Below the pieces are notes generated by a model. It had not been told where the DNA came from. It searched no databases and was given only the letters and a program-made list of their open reading frames with translations. Below, piece by piece: positions 1 through 8,610 of a stretch of 64,000 bases of DNA; the first letter of the stretch is position 1; each line of letters starts with the position of its first letter. The DNA lies in contig NZ_LRRR01000013.1 in NCBI RefSeq assembly GCF_001691415.1, forward strand, positions 46,578 to 110,577, read 5' to 3'. Position numbers and translations under genes: made by a program. This stretch comes from Pararhodobacter sp. CCB-MM2 (GTDB lineage Bacteria > Pseudomonadota > Alphaproteobacteria > Rhodobacterales > Rhodobacteraceae).

Positions 1-159
1 GCCCGCAGCAAGTGCCCCTGTCAAGCCGGGAGGCCGCATGGCCCGGGCACCGACCCGCAAACGGCGCTTGACGTCGGGCGGCGCAATCTGTTTCTTTATT
101 TGGCATTATGTTCCATATTCCAGAACACCCCATACCAAACCCACCAGCGAGGACGGAGA
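1..159. other. Upstream region of the flavoprotein gene; no gene seen
   Basis: This stretch has no supportable coding frame. It becomes AT-richer from about 85 to 120, as a promoter region would. The next coding frame could extend up to 100, but the N-terminal residues this adds look non-coding, and the ribosome site GAGG/GGAG just before 160 favours a start there. Confidence 0.5.
110..126. promoter_or_regulatory. Inverted repeat GTTCCA-N5-CAGAAC, putative IclR operator
   Basis: Seen: GTTCCA, a 5-nt spacer, then CAGAAC, 33 nt before the flavoprotein start codon. The same left arm and spacing occur at 2404-2420 in front of the first IclR gene. Inferred: both are sites for one or both of the adjacent IclR regulators. 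The right arm here is imperfect. Confidence 0.45.
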
Positions 160-1530
160 ATGACGATGGATGACACGGCCCTGTCCGCCCTGCGGGAACT
201 GCTGGGCGCGCGCGTCTCGGACAGTCAGGCCGAGCGTGCCCTGCATGCCGGGACCGAGGCCCATCACGCCCCGGGCCTGCCCGATGCCGTGGTCTGGCCC
301 GAGAGCACCGACGAAGTCGCCGCCATCGTCCGCCTCTGCGCCCGCCACGGCCTGGCCATCGTGCCCTTCGGCGCGGGGTCGTCGCTCGAGGGCAATGCCA
401 GCGCGCCGCAGGGCGGGGTCTGCCTCGACATGACGCGCATGGGCCGGGTGCTGCGCGTCAGTCCCGAGGATCTGGATTGCACTGTGCAGGCCGGGGTCAC
501 GCGTGAGGCGTTGAACCACCATCTGCGCGACAGCGGGCTGTTCTTCCCGGTCGATCCCGGCGCCAATGCGACGCTGGGCGGGATGGCGGCGACGCGGGCC
601 TCGGGGACGACGACGGTGCGCTATGGCTCGATGCGCGAGGCGGTACTGTCGCTCACCGTGGTGACGCCCGAGGGCGAGATCCTGCGCACCGCCGGGCGCG
701 CCCGCAAGAGCGCCGCGGGCTATGACCTGACGCGGTTGTTCCTCGGCTCGGAGGGGACTTTGGGCGTGATCACCGAGGTCTCTCTGCGGCTCTTCGGGCG
801 GCCCGAACAGATCCGCTCGGCCGTCTGCCGCTTCCCCGATCCGGATGCCGCCTGCCGCACGGCGATCGAGGCGATCCAGCTGGGCCTGCCGCTGGCGCGG
901 GTCGAATATCTGGACGCGGGCTGTATCCGCGCGGTCAACGCCTTCTCGCAGCGCGCCGAGGCCGAGACCGACACGCTGTTCCTCGAATTCCACGGCGCGC
1001 CCGCCGCGCTGGAAGAGCAGATCGCGCTGTTCGGCGAGATCGCCGAGGGCCATGGCGGCACCGGCTTTCGCTGGGCCGAACGCGAGGAGGAGCGCAACGC
1101 GCTCTGGCGCGCGCGGCACTCGGCCTATAACGCGACGGTCAACCAGCGCGCGGGCGCCAAGGGCTGGGCCACGGATGTCTGCGTGCCGGTCTCGGCCCTG
1201 CCCGACTGCATCCTGCACGCCAAGGGCCTTCTGGCCGATGTGCCGGTCCCGGCCTCGATCATGGGCCATGTCGGCGACGGCAATTTCCACGTGGTCTTCT
1301 CGGTCGACACCAATTCCGAGGCCGAAATGCAGGCGGTGAAGGCCTTCAACGACGCGCTGGTGGCAAAGGCGCTCTCTGTCGAGGGCACCTGCACCGGAGA
1401 GCATGGCGTCGGGCTTGGGAAACGGAAATACATGGAGGCCGAGCATGGGCCGGCGCTGGCGCTGATGCGGCGGCTCAAGACGGCGCTCGACCCGGCAGGC
1501 CTGATGAACCCCGGCAAGATATTCCCCTGA
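160..1530 (+). CDS. FAD-linked oxidase, D-lactate/glycolate dehydrogenase (GlcD/Dld) type
   Basis: A 456-residue FAD_binding_4 / FAD-oxidase-C protein that would oxidise a 2-hydroxy acid such as D-lactate or glycolate and pass electrons to the quinone or cytochrome pool. The N-terminal half carries the FAD-binding stretch PFGAGSSLEGN and later PGANATLGGM. The C-terminal half carries GHVGDGNFH and CTGEHGVGLGKR, and ends in the usual MNPGKIFP. ATG 160 is chosen over the upstream ATG 100 because GAGGACGGAGA immediately precedes it. The sulfurtransferase follows 8 nt downstream, so the two are probably cotranscribed. A putative IclR operator lies upstream at 110-126. The exact substrate cannot be read from the sequence; D-lactate dehydrogenase (cytochrome) is the nearest family label. 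Confidence 0.85.
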   Translation: MTMDDTALSALRELLGARVSDSQAERALHAGTEAHHAPGLPDAVVWPESTDEVAAIVRLCARHGLAIVPFGAGSSLEGNASAPQGGVCLDMTRMGRVLRVSPEDLDCTVQAGVTREALNHHLRDSGLFFPVDPGANATLGGMAATRASGTTTVRYGSMREAVLSLTVVTPEGEILRTAGRARKSAAGYDLTRLFLGSEGTLGVITEVSLRLFGRPEQIRSAVCRFPDPDAACRTAIEAIQLGLPLARVEYLDAGCIRAVNAFSQRAEAETDTLFLEFHGAPAALEEQIALFGEIAEGHGGTGFRWAEREEERNALWRARHSAYNATVNQRAGAKGWATDVCVPVSALPDCILHAKGLLADVPVPASIMGHVGDGNFHVVFSVDTNSEAEMQAVKAFNDALVAKALSVEGTCTGEHGVGLGKRKYMEAEHGPALALMRRLKTALDPAGLMNPGKIFP

Positions 1531-1538
1531 GAGGTGCG

Positions 1539-2372
1539 ATGGTGACCGATCCCCTGATTGACCCGAGCTGGCTGGCCGAACGGCTGGACCACGTCGTCGT
1601 GCTGGACGCGACCTATGGCCTTGGCGCCGCGCCGGAACAGGCCCGCGCCGCCGTGGTCGAGGCCCGGATCCCCGGCGCGCGGCATTTCGACATCGACGCG
1701 ATCAGCGCGCCGGGCACCGAGCTGCCGCATATGCTGCCGGACGGGGACACGTTCGCGCGGGCGATGGCGGCGCTGGGGATCGACGGCACCCGGCCGGTGG
1801 TGGTCTACGACCGCAGCCTCAACCATTTCAGCGCGCCGCGCGTCTGGTTCACTCTGACGCTGTTTGGTCTGGAGAATGTCCATGTCCTCGACGGCGGGTT
1901 GGCGCGCTGGCGGGCCGAGGGGCATGCCGTCGCTTCGGGCCCCGTCGAGGTCACGCCCGTCGCCCCGCGCGACTGGCCCTTCGACGCCGCACGGGTCCTG
2001 ACCGGCACTGCGCTGGCCGAGGCCCTTCGGCAGGGCACGGCACAGGTGGTCGATGCCCGCGCGCAGGACCGTTTCGACGGCCGCGCGCCCGAGCCCCGCG
2101 CGGGGCTGAAATCCGGCGCCATGCCGGGCGCTGTCTGCCGCCCCTTCGCCACGCTGACCGGCCCGGACGGCCGTTTCGCCACGCCCGAGACCCTGCGCGA
2201 CATGTTCGCCGAGGTCGGGCCGGAGCCGGTACTCAGCTGCGGCTCGGGCGTCACCGCCTGCGTGCTGGCGCTGGGGCTGGCGCGGATCGGACGGCGGGCG
2301 CGGCTCTATGACGGGTCCTGGACCGAATGGGGGCAAGGCAAGCTGGGCCCCATCGTCACCGCCACCCCATAG
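1539..2372 (+). CDS. sseA: 3-mercaptopyruvate/thiosulfate sulfurtransferase
   Basis: A 277-residue two-domain rhodanese that transfers sulfane sulfur from 3-mercaptopyruvate (or thiosulfate) to an acceptor. The active-site loop is CGSGVTA with Cys234; this loop is the mercaptopyruvate type rather than the CRKGVTA of classical rhodanese. The N-terminal rhodanese domain (about 1-140) lacks the catalytic Cys, and the C-terminal domain holds it, as expected. GAGGTGCG precedes the ATG, 8 nt after the flavoprotein stop. A pairing with a hydroxy-acid dehydrogenase is compatible with cysteine/mercaptolactate catabolism, but that link is inference. Confidence 0.88.
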   Translation: MVTDPLIDPSWLAERLDHVVVLDATYGLGAAPEQARAAVVEARIPGARHFDIDAISAPGTELPHMLPDGDTFARAMAALGIDGTRPVVVYDRSLNHFSAPRVWFTLTLFGLENVHVLDGGLARWRAEGHAVASGPVEVTPVAPRDWPFDAARVLTGTALAEALRQGTAQVVDARAQDRFDGRAPEPRAGLKSGAMPGAVCRPFATLTGPDGRFATPETLRDMFAEVGPEPVLSCGSGVTACVLALGLARIGRRARLYDGSWTEWGQGKLGPIVTATP

Positions 2373-2403
2373 CGCTGCGGGTCCCGCACGTCATCCCCGT
2401 TGC

Positions 2404-2420
2404 GTTCCACATGTTGGAAC
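2404..2420. promoter_or_regulatory. Perfect inverted repeat GTTCCA-N5-TGGAAC, putative IclR operator
   Basis: Seen: a 17-bp element with 6-bp perfect arms around CATGT, 39 nt before the first iclR start codon. A close relative lies at 110-126. The position suits autoregulation of the IclR pair. Function is inferred. Confidence 0.6.
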
Positions 2421-2459
2421 TCTATCAGGAAAGGGACAGCGACCGGGACCTGAGCGCAT

Positions 2460-3104
2460 ATGGACAGCACCCTCCTGAAAGGCCTCGATATCCTCGAGCG
2501 CGCGATCTTCGCGGATGCCCCCGTGACGGTCACCGAACTCGCGCGCAACACCGGCCTGCCCAAGAGCAACATCCACCGCACGCTGACCACGCTGACCGCC
2601 TCGGGCTATCTGCAGCACGACCCCGTCGCGCGCCATTACGTGCCGTCCCTGAAGCTGGTCAGCCTCGGCCAGCGCGTCTCGGCGCATTTTCCCTATCGCG
2701 ATGCGCTGATGCCCTATCTCGACACCCTGGCGCGTGAGAGCGGCGAGACCGCGGCCTTCATGCTGCCGACGCCCTCGGGCATGGTGGTCATGGCCGCCGC
2801 CCTGCCCGGCCGCTCGCCCGCCGCGATCCTGACCGAGAACAGCCGTTTCGACCCGGCGGACACGGCCTTCGGCACCGCGCTGACCACCCGCGACGGCGTG
2901 GCCCTGCTGGCCGAGCATCCGGAGCGCCACACGTTCGAGCTGGCGATCCGCTTCGGTGCGGGGGACGCGCCCGCGCTGGGGGCCATCGGCATCCTCGGCC
3001 CGGCCAGCCGTTTCCGCCCTGAGGACAGGCCGCGCCATCTGGCCCTGCTGGAACGCGAACGCGACCGGGCGCTGGCCGCGATCCGGGGAGACACAGCATG
3101 CTGA
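2460..3104 (+). CDS. IclR-family transcriptional regulator, short form
   Basis: A 214-residue DNA-binding regulator. The N-terminal winged helix (about 1-75) includes VTVTELARNTGLPKSNIH followed by the recognition segment and wing. The C-terminal effector domain is about 35 residues shorter than the usual 250-residue family length, so part of it is missing or compact. The gene overlaps the next iclR by 7 nt (ATGCTGA), so translation is coupled. A strong inverted repeat lies upstream at 2404-2420. The ligand is unknown; it may control the flavoprotein-sulfurtransferase pair, the transporter cluster beyond 4 kb, or both. Confidence 0.85.
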   Translation: MDSTLLKGLDILERAIFADAPVTVTELARNTGLPKSNIHRTLTTLTASGYLQHDPVARHYVPSLKLVSLGQRVSAHFPYRDALMPYLDTLARESGETAAFMLPTPSGMVVMAAALPGRSPAAILTENSRFDPADTAFGTALTTRDGVALLAEHPERHTFELAIRFGAGDAPALGAIGILGPASRFRPEDRPRHLALLERERDRALAAIRGDTAC

Positions 3105-3853
3105 AATCCGTCGCCAAGGCCTTTCGCATGCTGGAATCCATGTCGCGCGCCGGCGGGCCGATGCGGCTGAGCGATATCGCCCGGCAGAACGAGATGACCC
3201 GCTCGAACGCCTTCCACCTGCTGCAGACGCTGCAGGAGCTGGATTACGTCCGGCAGGTCGACGACAGCACCCTCTACGAGACGACCTACAAGATGTTCGA
3301 GATCGGCGCGCTGGCGGTCGGTCGCAACTCGCTGGTCACGGCCGCCCATCCCGAGCTTATCCGGCTGGCCGAGCAAGTGCCCGAGAATGTCATGCTGAAC
3401 ACGCGCGACGGGTTGATGAACCTCGTCGCCGACCGGATCGAGAGCCGCTCGGTCGTGCGCACGCTGGCGCATCTGGGCGCGCGGGCGCCGCTGCAACTGG
3501 TGTCGGGCGGCAAGGCGCAGCTGGCTTGGGCCCCCGAGGCGCTGATCGAGCGCGTCTGCACCAATCTGGTCAAGGTGACGGAACGCTCGGTCACCGATCC
3601 CGCCGTGCTGCGCGCCCAGCTGCAGCAGATCCGCGAGCAGGGCTATGTCGTGGCCGTCGGCGAGGTGAACGAGGGCGCAAAGGGCGTCTCGGTGCCGCTG
3701 CGCGACCGGCATGGCGCCGTTGTCGCCGCGGTCAGCATCTCGGGCCCGATCGACCGGCTGGGGGATGATCAGGTGCCGGCTTACGTCGGCATGTTGCACG
3801 AGACGGTGAAGCGTATTGAAGCCGCGTGGGCGGACGGCTGGCGCGGCGACTAG
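3098..3853 (+). CDS. IclR-family transcriptional regulator
   Basis: A 251-residue, full-length IclR protein. The winged helix includes MRLSDIARQNEMTRSN near residues 24-39. The effector domain spans about 80-245 and contains the segment GEVNEGAKGVSVPLRDRHG, typical of the ligand-binding fold (IclR proteins usually show a similar G-E-x-x-x-G run). It starts inside the previous iclR gene. Two IclR genes in one overlapping unit suggest a hetero-oligomer or two ligands for one pathway, but this is inference. The transporter operon at 4064-9662 converges on this gene. Confidence 0.88.
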   Translation: MLKSVAKAFRMLESMSRAGGPMRLSDIARQNEMTRSNAFHLLQTLQELDYVRQVDDSTLYETTYKMFEIGALAVGRNSLVTAAHPELIRLAEQVPENVMLNTRDGLMNLVADRIESRSVVRTLAHLGARAPLQLVSGGKAQLAWAPEALIERVCTNLVKVTERSVTDPAVLRAQLQQIREQGYVVAVGEVNEGAKGVSVPLRDRHGAVVAAVSISGPIDRLGDDQVPAYVGMLHETVKRIEAAWADGWRGD

Positions 3854-4063
3854 GACGGCTCTGACGCCCGGTCACCGCCTGCTGTGGCAGCGGACGCGTG
3901 GCGTGCAACCAACGGCAGTCAGCAGCAAGGGACAAAGGCCGCGCGGCTCCTGCACGCCATGACGGCAACCTCGCCGATGCGAACCCGCCGTCATGGCCCA
4001 ATCTAGTCGCTCCGCCCCCGAATGTATGGTCCGGGCCTTCGCTGACACGCGAAAGAGGGGTCG

Positions 4064-4972
4064 TCAGTGCCGCTTGACCGTCGGGTCCAGCAGCACCCGG
4101 ATCGACTCGCCCAAGGCGTTGAAAGCAAGGGCTGTGCAGAGGATGGCGAAGCCCGGCGCGTACATTTGCGCGGGGGCGATCTCGATATAGGAATAGGCGC
4201 GTGCCAGCATGCCGCCCCAGCTGGCTTCGGGCGCCTGCACGCCCAGTGACAGGAAGCTCAGACCCGCTTCAGCCAGAAGGGCCACGGCCAGCAGAAGCGT
4301 CACTTCGACGATAACAGGCTGGATAGCGTTGGGAAGGATGTGCTTGCGGATCAAGTGGAACCGCGAGGCGCCAAAGCCGACCGCGGCATCGACATAGAGA
4401 GAGCCGCGCACCACCAAAGTCTGGGCCCGCATCGTCCGCGCCAGATACGGCGCGAACCCGAAGCCCACAGCCAGCATGGCGTTGGTGAGCCCGATGCCCA
4501 GCGCGCCGGTGATGGCGACGGCCAGCACGATCGGCGGGAAAGCCAGCACGGCGTCGATGACCCGGCTGACGACCTCGTCGATCCAGCCGCCGACGAAGCC
4601 GATGAACACGCCCACCGGCACGCCGATCACCACCGCGACGCCAACCGCCAGCCCGGCCGCATACAGCGCGTTGCCGGCGCCATACATCAGGCGGCTGAGG
4701 GTGTCCCGCCCCAGATCATCGGTGCCCAGCCAATGCTCGGCCGAGGGTTCGGCCAGCATGTTCATGATGTTCTGATCGGTCGGCGAATAAGGTGCCAGCA
4801 AAGGGGCCAGTACGGCCGCCAGCACAAGGATCAGCAGATAGGTCAGCGCCAAGGCCGCGCGTAGATCGCTACGCAGCCAGCGCAGGAACGCCGCAAGACG
4901 CGAGGGCGTCACCGATGGCGACGGGGTGGTTGTCCGAGCCATGTTGCGCCCGTTTGCATTGAGATCGGTCAT
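4064..4972 (-). CDS. Oligopeptide-type ABC transporter permease (DppC/OppC family)
   Basis: A 302-residue inner-membrane permease with about six hydrophobic segments. The N-terminal OppC-type segment is followed by the binding-protein-dependent transport domain, with its EAA-type loop near the FGASRFHLIRKHILPNA segment that contacts the ATPases. A typical LGTDDLGRD motif lies near residue 75. It is the last gene of the operon at 4064-9662 and overlaps the preceding permease gene by 4 nt (ATGA). It would form the channel heterodimer with that permease. Confidence 0.9.
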   Translation of the reverse strand: MTDLNANGRNMARTTTPSPSVTPSRLAAFLRWLRSDLRAALALTYLLILVLAAVLAPLLAPYSPTDQNIMNMLAEPSAEHWLGTDDLGRDTLSRLMYGAGNALYAAGLAVGVAVVIGVPVGVFIGFVGGWIDEVVSRVIDAVLAFPPIVLAVAITGALGIGLTNAMLAVGFGFAPYLARTMRAQTLVVRGSLYVDAAVGFGASRFHLIRKHILPNAIQPVIVEVTLLLAVALLAEAGLSFLSLGVQAPEASWGGMLARAYSYIEIAPAQMYAPGFAILCTALAFNALGESIRVLLDPTVKRH

Positions 4973-5925
4973 GTCGAGGCCGCCACGCGGGGATCAAGAA
5001 TGGAGTTCAGGACATCGACCAGCAGGTTGATGCCGATGACCAGCACCACCAGAACCAGCGCCACGCCCTGCACGACAGGGAAGTCCTTGTTCAGCGCCGA
5101 GTAGCTGATGAGCGAGCCGACGCCCGGCACCGCGTAGACGGATTCCACGATCACCGCAGACGAGAACAGCAGGTTGAACTGCAACCCCGCCACGGTGAGG
5201 ATGGTGGCAGCGATGTTCCGCAGGCCATGGCTCCAGAGCACCGCGTGCGGGCGCAGGCCCTTCGCCCGAAGCGTCCGGATGAACTGTGAGCCCAGCACCT
5301 CCAGCAATGCGGACCGGACCTGCCGCGTCAGCACCGCTGTCACGTTGGTCGACAGCGCGAAGGCCGGCAGGGTCGCATAGTAGATCGCCTGCAGCGGGTC
5401 CTCGAAGATCGAGACCGCCCCCGTCGCCGGTAACAGCCGCCAATCCAGAGCGAAGGTCGAGACGAGGATGATGCCGAGCCAGAAGTTCGGCACCGCAACG
5501 CCCAGCGAGGCGAAGCTGGTGATCGCCTTGTCCAGCCGTGTGCCCTGCCTTGTCGCAGCCAGAATGCCCAAGGGGACACCCGTGACCGCGCCAAGGATCA
5601 GCGCGTAGACCACCAACAGGACGGTATGGGGAAGACGCGAGAGGATCAGCGTGCTGACCTCCTCGTTCGAGAACAGCGACCGACCGAGGTCCATGTGCAA
5701 CGCGTTCCATAACCAGTTCGCATATTGCACGAGGAACGGTTGATCGAAGCCATAGAGCGCACGGATTTCCTCAATCCGGGCCTCCGAGGCGAACTCGCCC
5801 GCCAAGGTGACGGCGGGATCGCCCGGCATCAGGAACACCAGCGCGAACACCACGAAGGTCGCGATGATCATCACCGGTATCAGCTGCGCCAGGCGCCGGA
5901 GCACCATTCTGCCTACGCCATGCAT
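4969..5925 (-). CDS. Oligopeptide-type ABC transporter permease (DppB/OppB family)
   Basis: A 318-residue permease with an N-terminal membrane segment beginning MVLRRLAQLIPVMIIATFVV, then FLMPGDP, the usual DppB start pattern. The EAA-type loop lies in TLRAKGLRPHAVLWSHGLRN. It partners the downstream DppC-type permease and follows the substrate-binding protein gene by 39 nt. The substrate cannot be fixed from the sequence; the linked amidohydrolases and Rieske protein suggest something other than a simple dipeptide. Confidence 0.9.
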   Translation of the reverse strand: MHGVGRMVLRRLAQLIPVMIIATFVVFALVFLMPGDPAVTLAGEFASEARIEEIRALYGFDQPFLVQYANWLWNALHMDLGRSLFSNEEVSTLILSRLPHTVLLVVYALILGAVTGVPLGILAATRQGTRLDKAITSFASLGVAVPNFWLGIILVSTFALDWRLLPATGAVSIFEDPLQAIYYATLPAFALSTNVTAVLTRQVRSALLEVLGSQFIRTLRAKGLRPHAVLWSHGLRNIAATILTVAGLQFNLLFSSAVIVESVYAVPGVGSLISYSALNKDFPVVQGVALVLVVLVIGINLLVDVLNSILDPRVAAST

Positions 5926-5964
5926 GGCGTTCCTCCCCTTCTCGCCCTGATCAGGCGTCGTCCG

Positions 5965-7539
5965 TCAGGCTTCGTCCAGCCACACGGCTTCAAGCCGCGG
6001 TGCCGTCAGGATGCCGTAGGTGAAATCCTTCACCTTGCCGGTCTGGATCGACATGCCGGCAGACATGTATTGCGGCAGGTGCAGGGCGTTCTCGATCACG
6101 AACTGCTCCAGCTCGAGCAGCTTCTCGCGACGGGCATCGAAATCCAGCGTCGAGAGCGTGGCATCCAGAAGCTCGCGGTAACCCGGCAGCTCGATCTTGC
6201 CCGCGTTGCGCAACGCCGTCCCCGAGAACTGGCGATCATAGGCCAGCGAGGGATCGGGGTTGCCCCCCGTAGGCGAGATCAGCATGTCGCCCTGTTCCTC
6301 GATCATGAAGACCTGGATGGCTTGCGCGGGCTGCACGGGCGTGACGTTCAGGCGAATACCCACCTGCGCCAATTGCTCGCCGATGATCTCGGTGCGCTGC
6401 ATCGCGGCCTGATCCGGCCATGACAGCGTTTCGATCACCAGACCGTCGGGATGGCCTGCCTCGGCCAGCAGCGCACGGGCGCGGTCCGGATCGTAGGCAT
6501 AATGCGTCGCGGCATCCGGTCCGGTCGCCCAGAATTCGCTGGGGAAGATGGTCGAGGTCGCCTCGCCCAGGCCCAGCATCAGGACCTGCTGCAGGTCCGC
6601 GCGGTTCAGGGCATAGTTCATCGCCTGCCGTACCTTCACATCCGCCAGCGGGCCGCGGGCGTAGTTGAAGAAGGCGGTGTAGTAAGTCATCGACGTTGTC
6701 GCCGTGGCAATGATGTCCTCGGACCGGCGGGCGACCATGATCTGCTGCGCCGCGAGGTTCAGCGCCACATCCGCCTGCCCCGAGGTGACGGTCCGCGCCG
6801 CGGTGTTCAGCTCATTGATGATCCGGAACTCGATGGCATCGAGATACGGCAGATCCGGGCCCTGCCAGTAATCATCGTTGCGCGTCACGCTGATCAGGTC
6901 GTTGTCACGCCATTCGACGAAGCGGAAGGGTCCGGTGCCGACCGGCGCGCGATCAATATTCCCTTCCTCGGCCGCCTGCACGGAGGCCGGCGACACCATA
7001 CAGCCCGCCCGGTTCGACAGCACCGCCGGCAGCGCCGCATTCGGGGCCCCCACACGGATCGAGACCTGAAGCGGCCCGGTCGCGGTAATCTCCTCGACGC
7101 CATTGAGGTCGGATTTCACATTCGAGCGCGCGTAATCGAGCCCCCGACGCAAGTTGAACACCACCGCTTCCGCGTCGAAGGGCGTACCGTCGTGGAAGCT
7201 GACACCCTCCCGCAGTTCCAGCACCAGCGTGGTGTCGTCCGCCCAGTCCCAGCTGGTCGCCAACATCGGCTTCAGCTCCAGCGTGGTGTCGTCGAAGCCG
7301 ATCAGCGCATCGTAAATCGTGAAGAGCGAGTTGAAGTCGGGCAGGTTGCGCCCGGTGATCGGGTCCAGCGAGGCCGGATTATACGGCATGGAAACCCGCA
7401 AGGTCCCGCCCCGCCGGGGGGTGCTGTCCTGCGCCATGGCGCCATGCGGCAGCATCATCCCCGCACCAAGAGCAGCGGCGCCCTTGAGCACCGAGCGACG
7501 GCTCGGGCGCAGGGTGTTGTCATAGATCACTCTGTGCAT
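5965..7539 (-). CDS. ABC transporter substrate-binding protein, SBP_bac_5 family, Tat-type signal
   Basis: A 524-residue periplasmic binding protein. The N-terminus carries a twin-arginine signal, SRRSVLKGAAALGAG, rather than the plain Sec signal of the second binding protein in this window at 60013. Family segments include the LRVSMPYNPASLDPITG start and VRQAMNYALNRADL near residue 300. Tat export hints at folding or cofactor binding before export, although many alphaproteobacterial binding proteins of this family use Tat. It lies between the permease genes and the ATPase genes of the operon. Confidence 0.9.
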   Translation of the reverse strand: MHRVIYDNTLRPSRRSVLKGAAALGAGMMLPHGAMAQDSTPRRGGTLRVSMPYNPASLDPITGRNLPDFNSLFTIYDALIGFDDTTLELKPMLATSWDWADDTTLVLELREGVSFHDGTPFDAEAVVFNLRRGLDYARSNVKSDLNGVEEITATGPLQVSIRVGAPNAALPAVLSNRAGCMVSPASVQAAEEGNIDRAPVGTGPFRFVEWRDNDLISVTRNDDYWQGPDLPYLDAIEFRIINELNTAARTVTSGQADVALNLAAQQIMVARRSEDIIATATTSMTYYTAFFNYARGPLADVKVRQAMNYALNRADLQQVLMLGLGEATSTIFPSEFWATGPDAATHYAYDPDRARALLAEAGHPDGLVIETLSWPDQAAMQRTEIIGEQLAQVGIRLNVTPVQPAQAIQVFMIEEQGDMLISPTGGNPDPSLAYDRQFSGTALRNAGKIELPGYRELLDATLSTLDFDARREKLLELEQFVIENALHLPQYMSAGMSIQTGKVKDFTYGILTAPRLEAVWLDEA

Positions 7540-7578
7540 TTCTCTCTCCCTGTTTGCGGCATGCGTTGCCGCGACGTT

Positions 7579-8610
7579 TCACTCTTGGCTGACGCATTCA
7601 GCTTCTTGCCCGCCTCCCACGGGCAGGAAGCGCGCCAGCATCTCTTCGGCGAAATGGCAGGCCACGAAGCGGCCCGGGATCAGCTCACGCTGGTCAGGTT
7701 CATTGCTGGCGCAGAGGTCCACCGCCCGGGGGCACCGGGTGTGGAAACGGCAACCCGCAGGCGGATTGAGCGCGCTGGGGATCTCACCCTGAAGGATGAT
7801 CCGCTCACGCGCCCGTTGTTCGTAAGCTGCTATCTCTGGCTCGGCCGAGCGCAGGGCCTCGGAATAGGGATGCAGCGGACGGTTCATCACGTCGTCGGCC
7901 GGGCCGATCTCCATGATCTTGCCGAAATACATCACCGCCACCCGATCCGAGATATGGCTGACGACGTTCAGGTCGTGGCTGATGAACAGGTAGGTCAGGT
8001 TGAAATCACGCTTGAGCCGCCAGAACAGGTTCAGCATGTCCGCCTGAATCGACACATCAAGCGCCGCGACGACCTCGTCACAGACCAGCACCTCGGGATC
8101 CAGGACCAGAGCACGGGCGATATTCGCGCGCTGCTTCTGGCCGCCCGACAGCTCATGCGGGTAGCGCATCGCCATCTCGGGCGACAGCGCGACGGTGTCC
8201 AGCATCTCCAGCGCTCGCGCCCGTCTCTCAGCGCGCGTCCCGGTGCGGGCGATGGCCATCGGCTCGATCACGCTTTCCAGGATCGTCATCCGCGGGTTGA
8301 AGGCCGCATTCGGGTCCTGCGCGATGATCTGGTACTTGCGCCGATGGGCATTCATCTGGGCCCTGCTCAGCGCAAAGGGATCCACATCACCATGTCGCAC
8401 GGCCCCGGCCGAGGGGGTGATCATGCCGACAGCCGCCCGTCCCAGGGTCGACTTGCCCGATCCGGATTCGCCGATGATCCCGAAGATCTCGCCGGGAGCG
8501 ACGCTGAAAGACACGCCGTCCACGGCCCGGACGATGGTGCGGGTGCGCCCGAAGGACACCGTCATGTCCTGAACGCTCAGGGCGGGTACGTCCACGCCTG
8601 CCATCGTCAT
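7579..8610 (-). CDS. Oligopeptide-type ABC transporter ATP-binding protein (OppF/DppF family)
   Basis: A 343-residue ATPase with Walker A GESGSGKS, signature LSGGQKQR and Walker B VLVCDEVVAALD. The Walker B tail DEVVAALD departs from the common DEP-x-S/T-ALD, with Pro replaced by Val. The C-terminal oligopeptide extension contains CRFHTRCPRAVDLC. It overlaps the preceding OppD-type gene by 4 nt (ATGA) and would form the ATPase heterodimer with it at the cytoplasmic face of the importer. Confidence 0.9.
   Translation of the reverse strand: MTMAGVDVPALSVQDMTVSFGRTRTIVRAVDGVSFSVAPGEIFGIIGESGSGKSTLGRAAVGMITPSAGAVRHGDVDPFALSRAQMNAHRRKYQIIAQDPNAAFNPRMTILESVIEPMAIARTGTRAERRARALEMLDTVALSPEMAMRYPHELSGGQKQRANIARALVLDPEVLVCDEVVAALDVSIQADMLNLFWRLKRDFNLTYLFISHDLNVVSHISDRVAVMYFGKIMEIGPADDVMNRPLHPYSEALRSAEPEIAAYEQRARERIILQGEIPSALNPPAGCRFHTRCPRAVDLCASNEPDQRELIPGRFVACHFAEEMLARFLPVGGGQEAECVSQE

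Noticed and set aside
68..96. TTGACG-N17-TTTCTT as the flavoprotein promoter
   Set aside because: The -10 is poor, and an alternative CATTAT at 104-109 overlaps the putative operator without a proper -35.
4021..4030. AATGTATGG near the 3' end of the importer operon, resembling the CAATGTATGC motif
   Set aside because: It lacks the flanking bases and sits in a downstream position, so it is likely chance.
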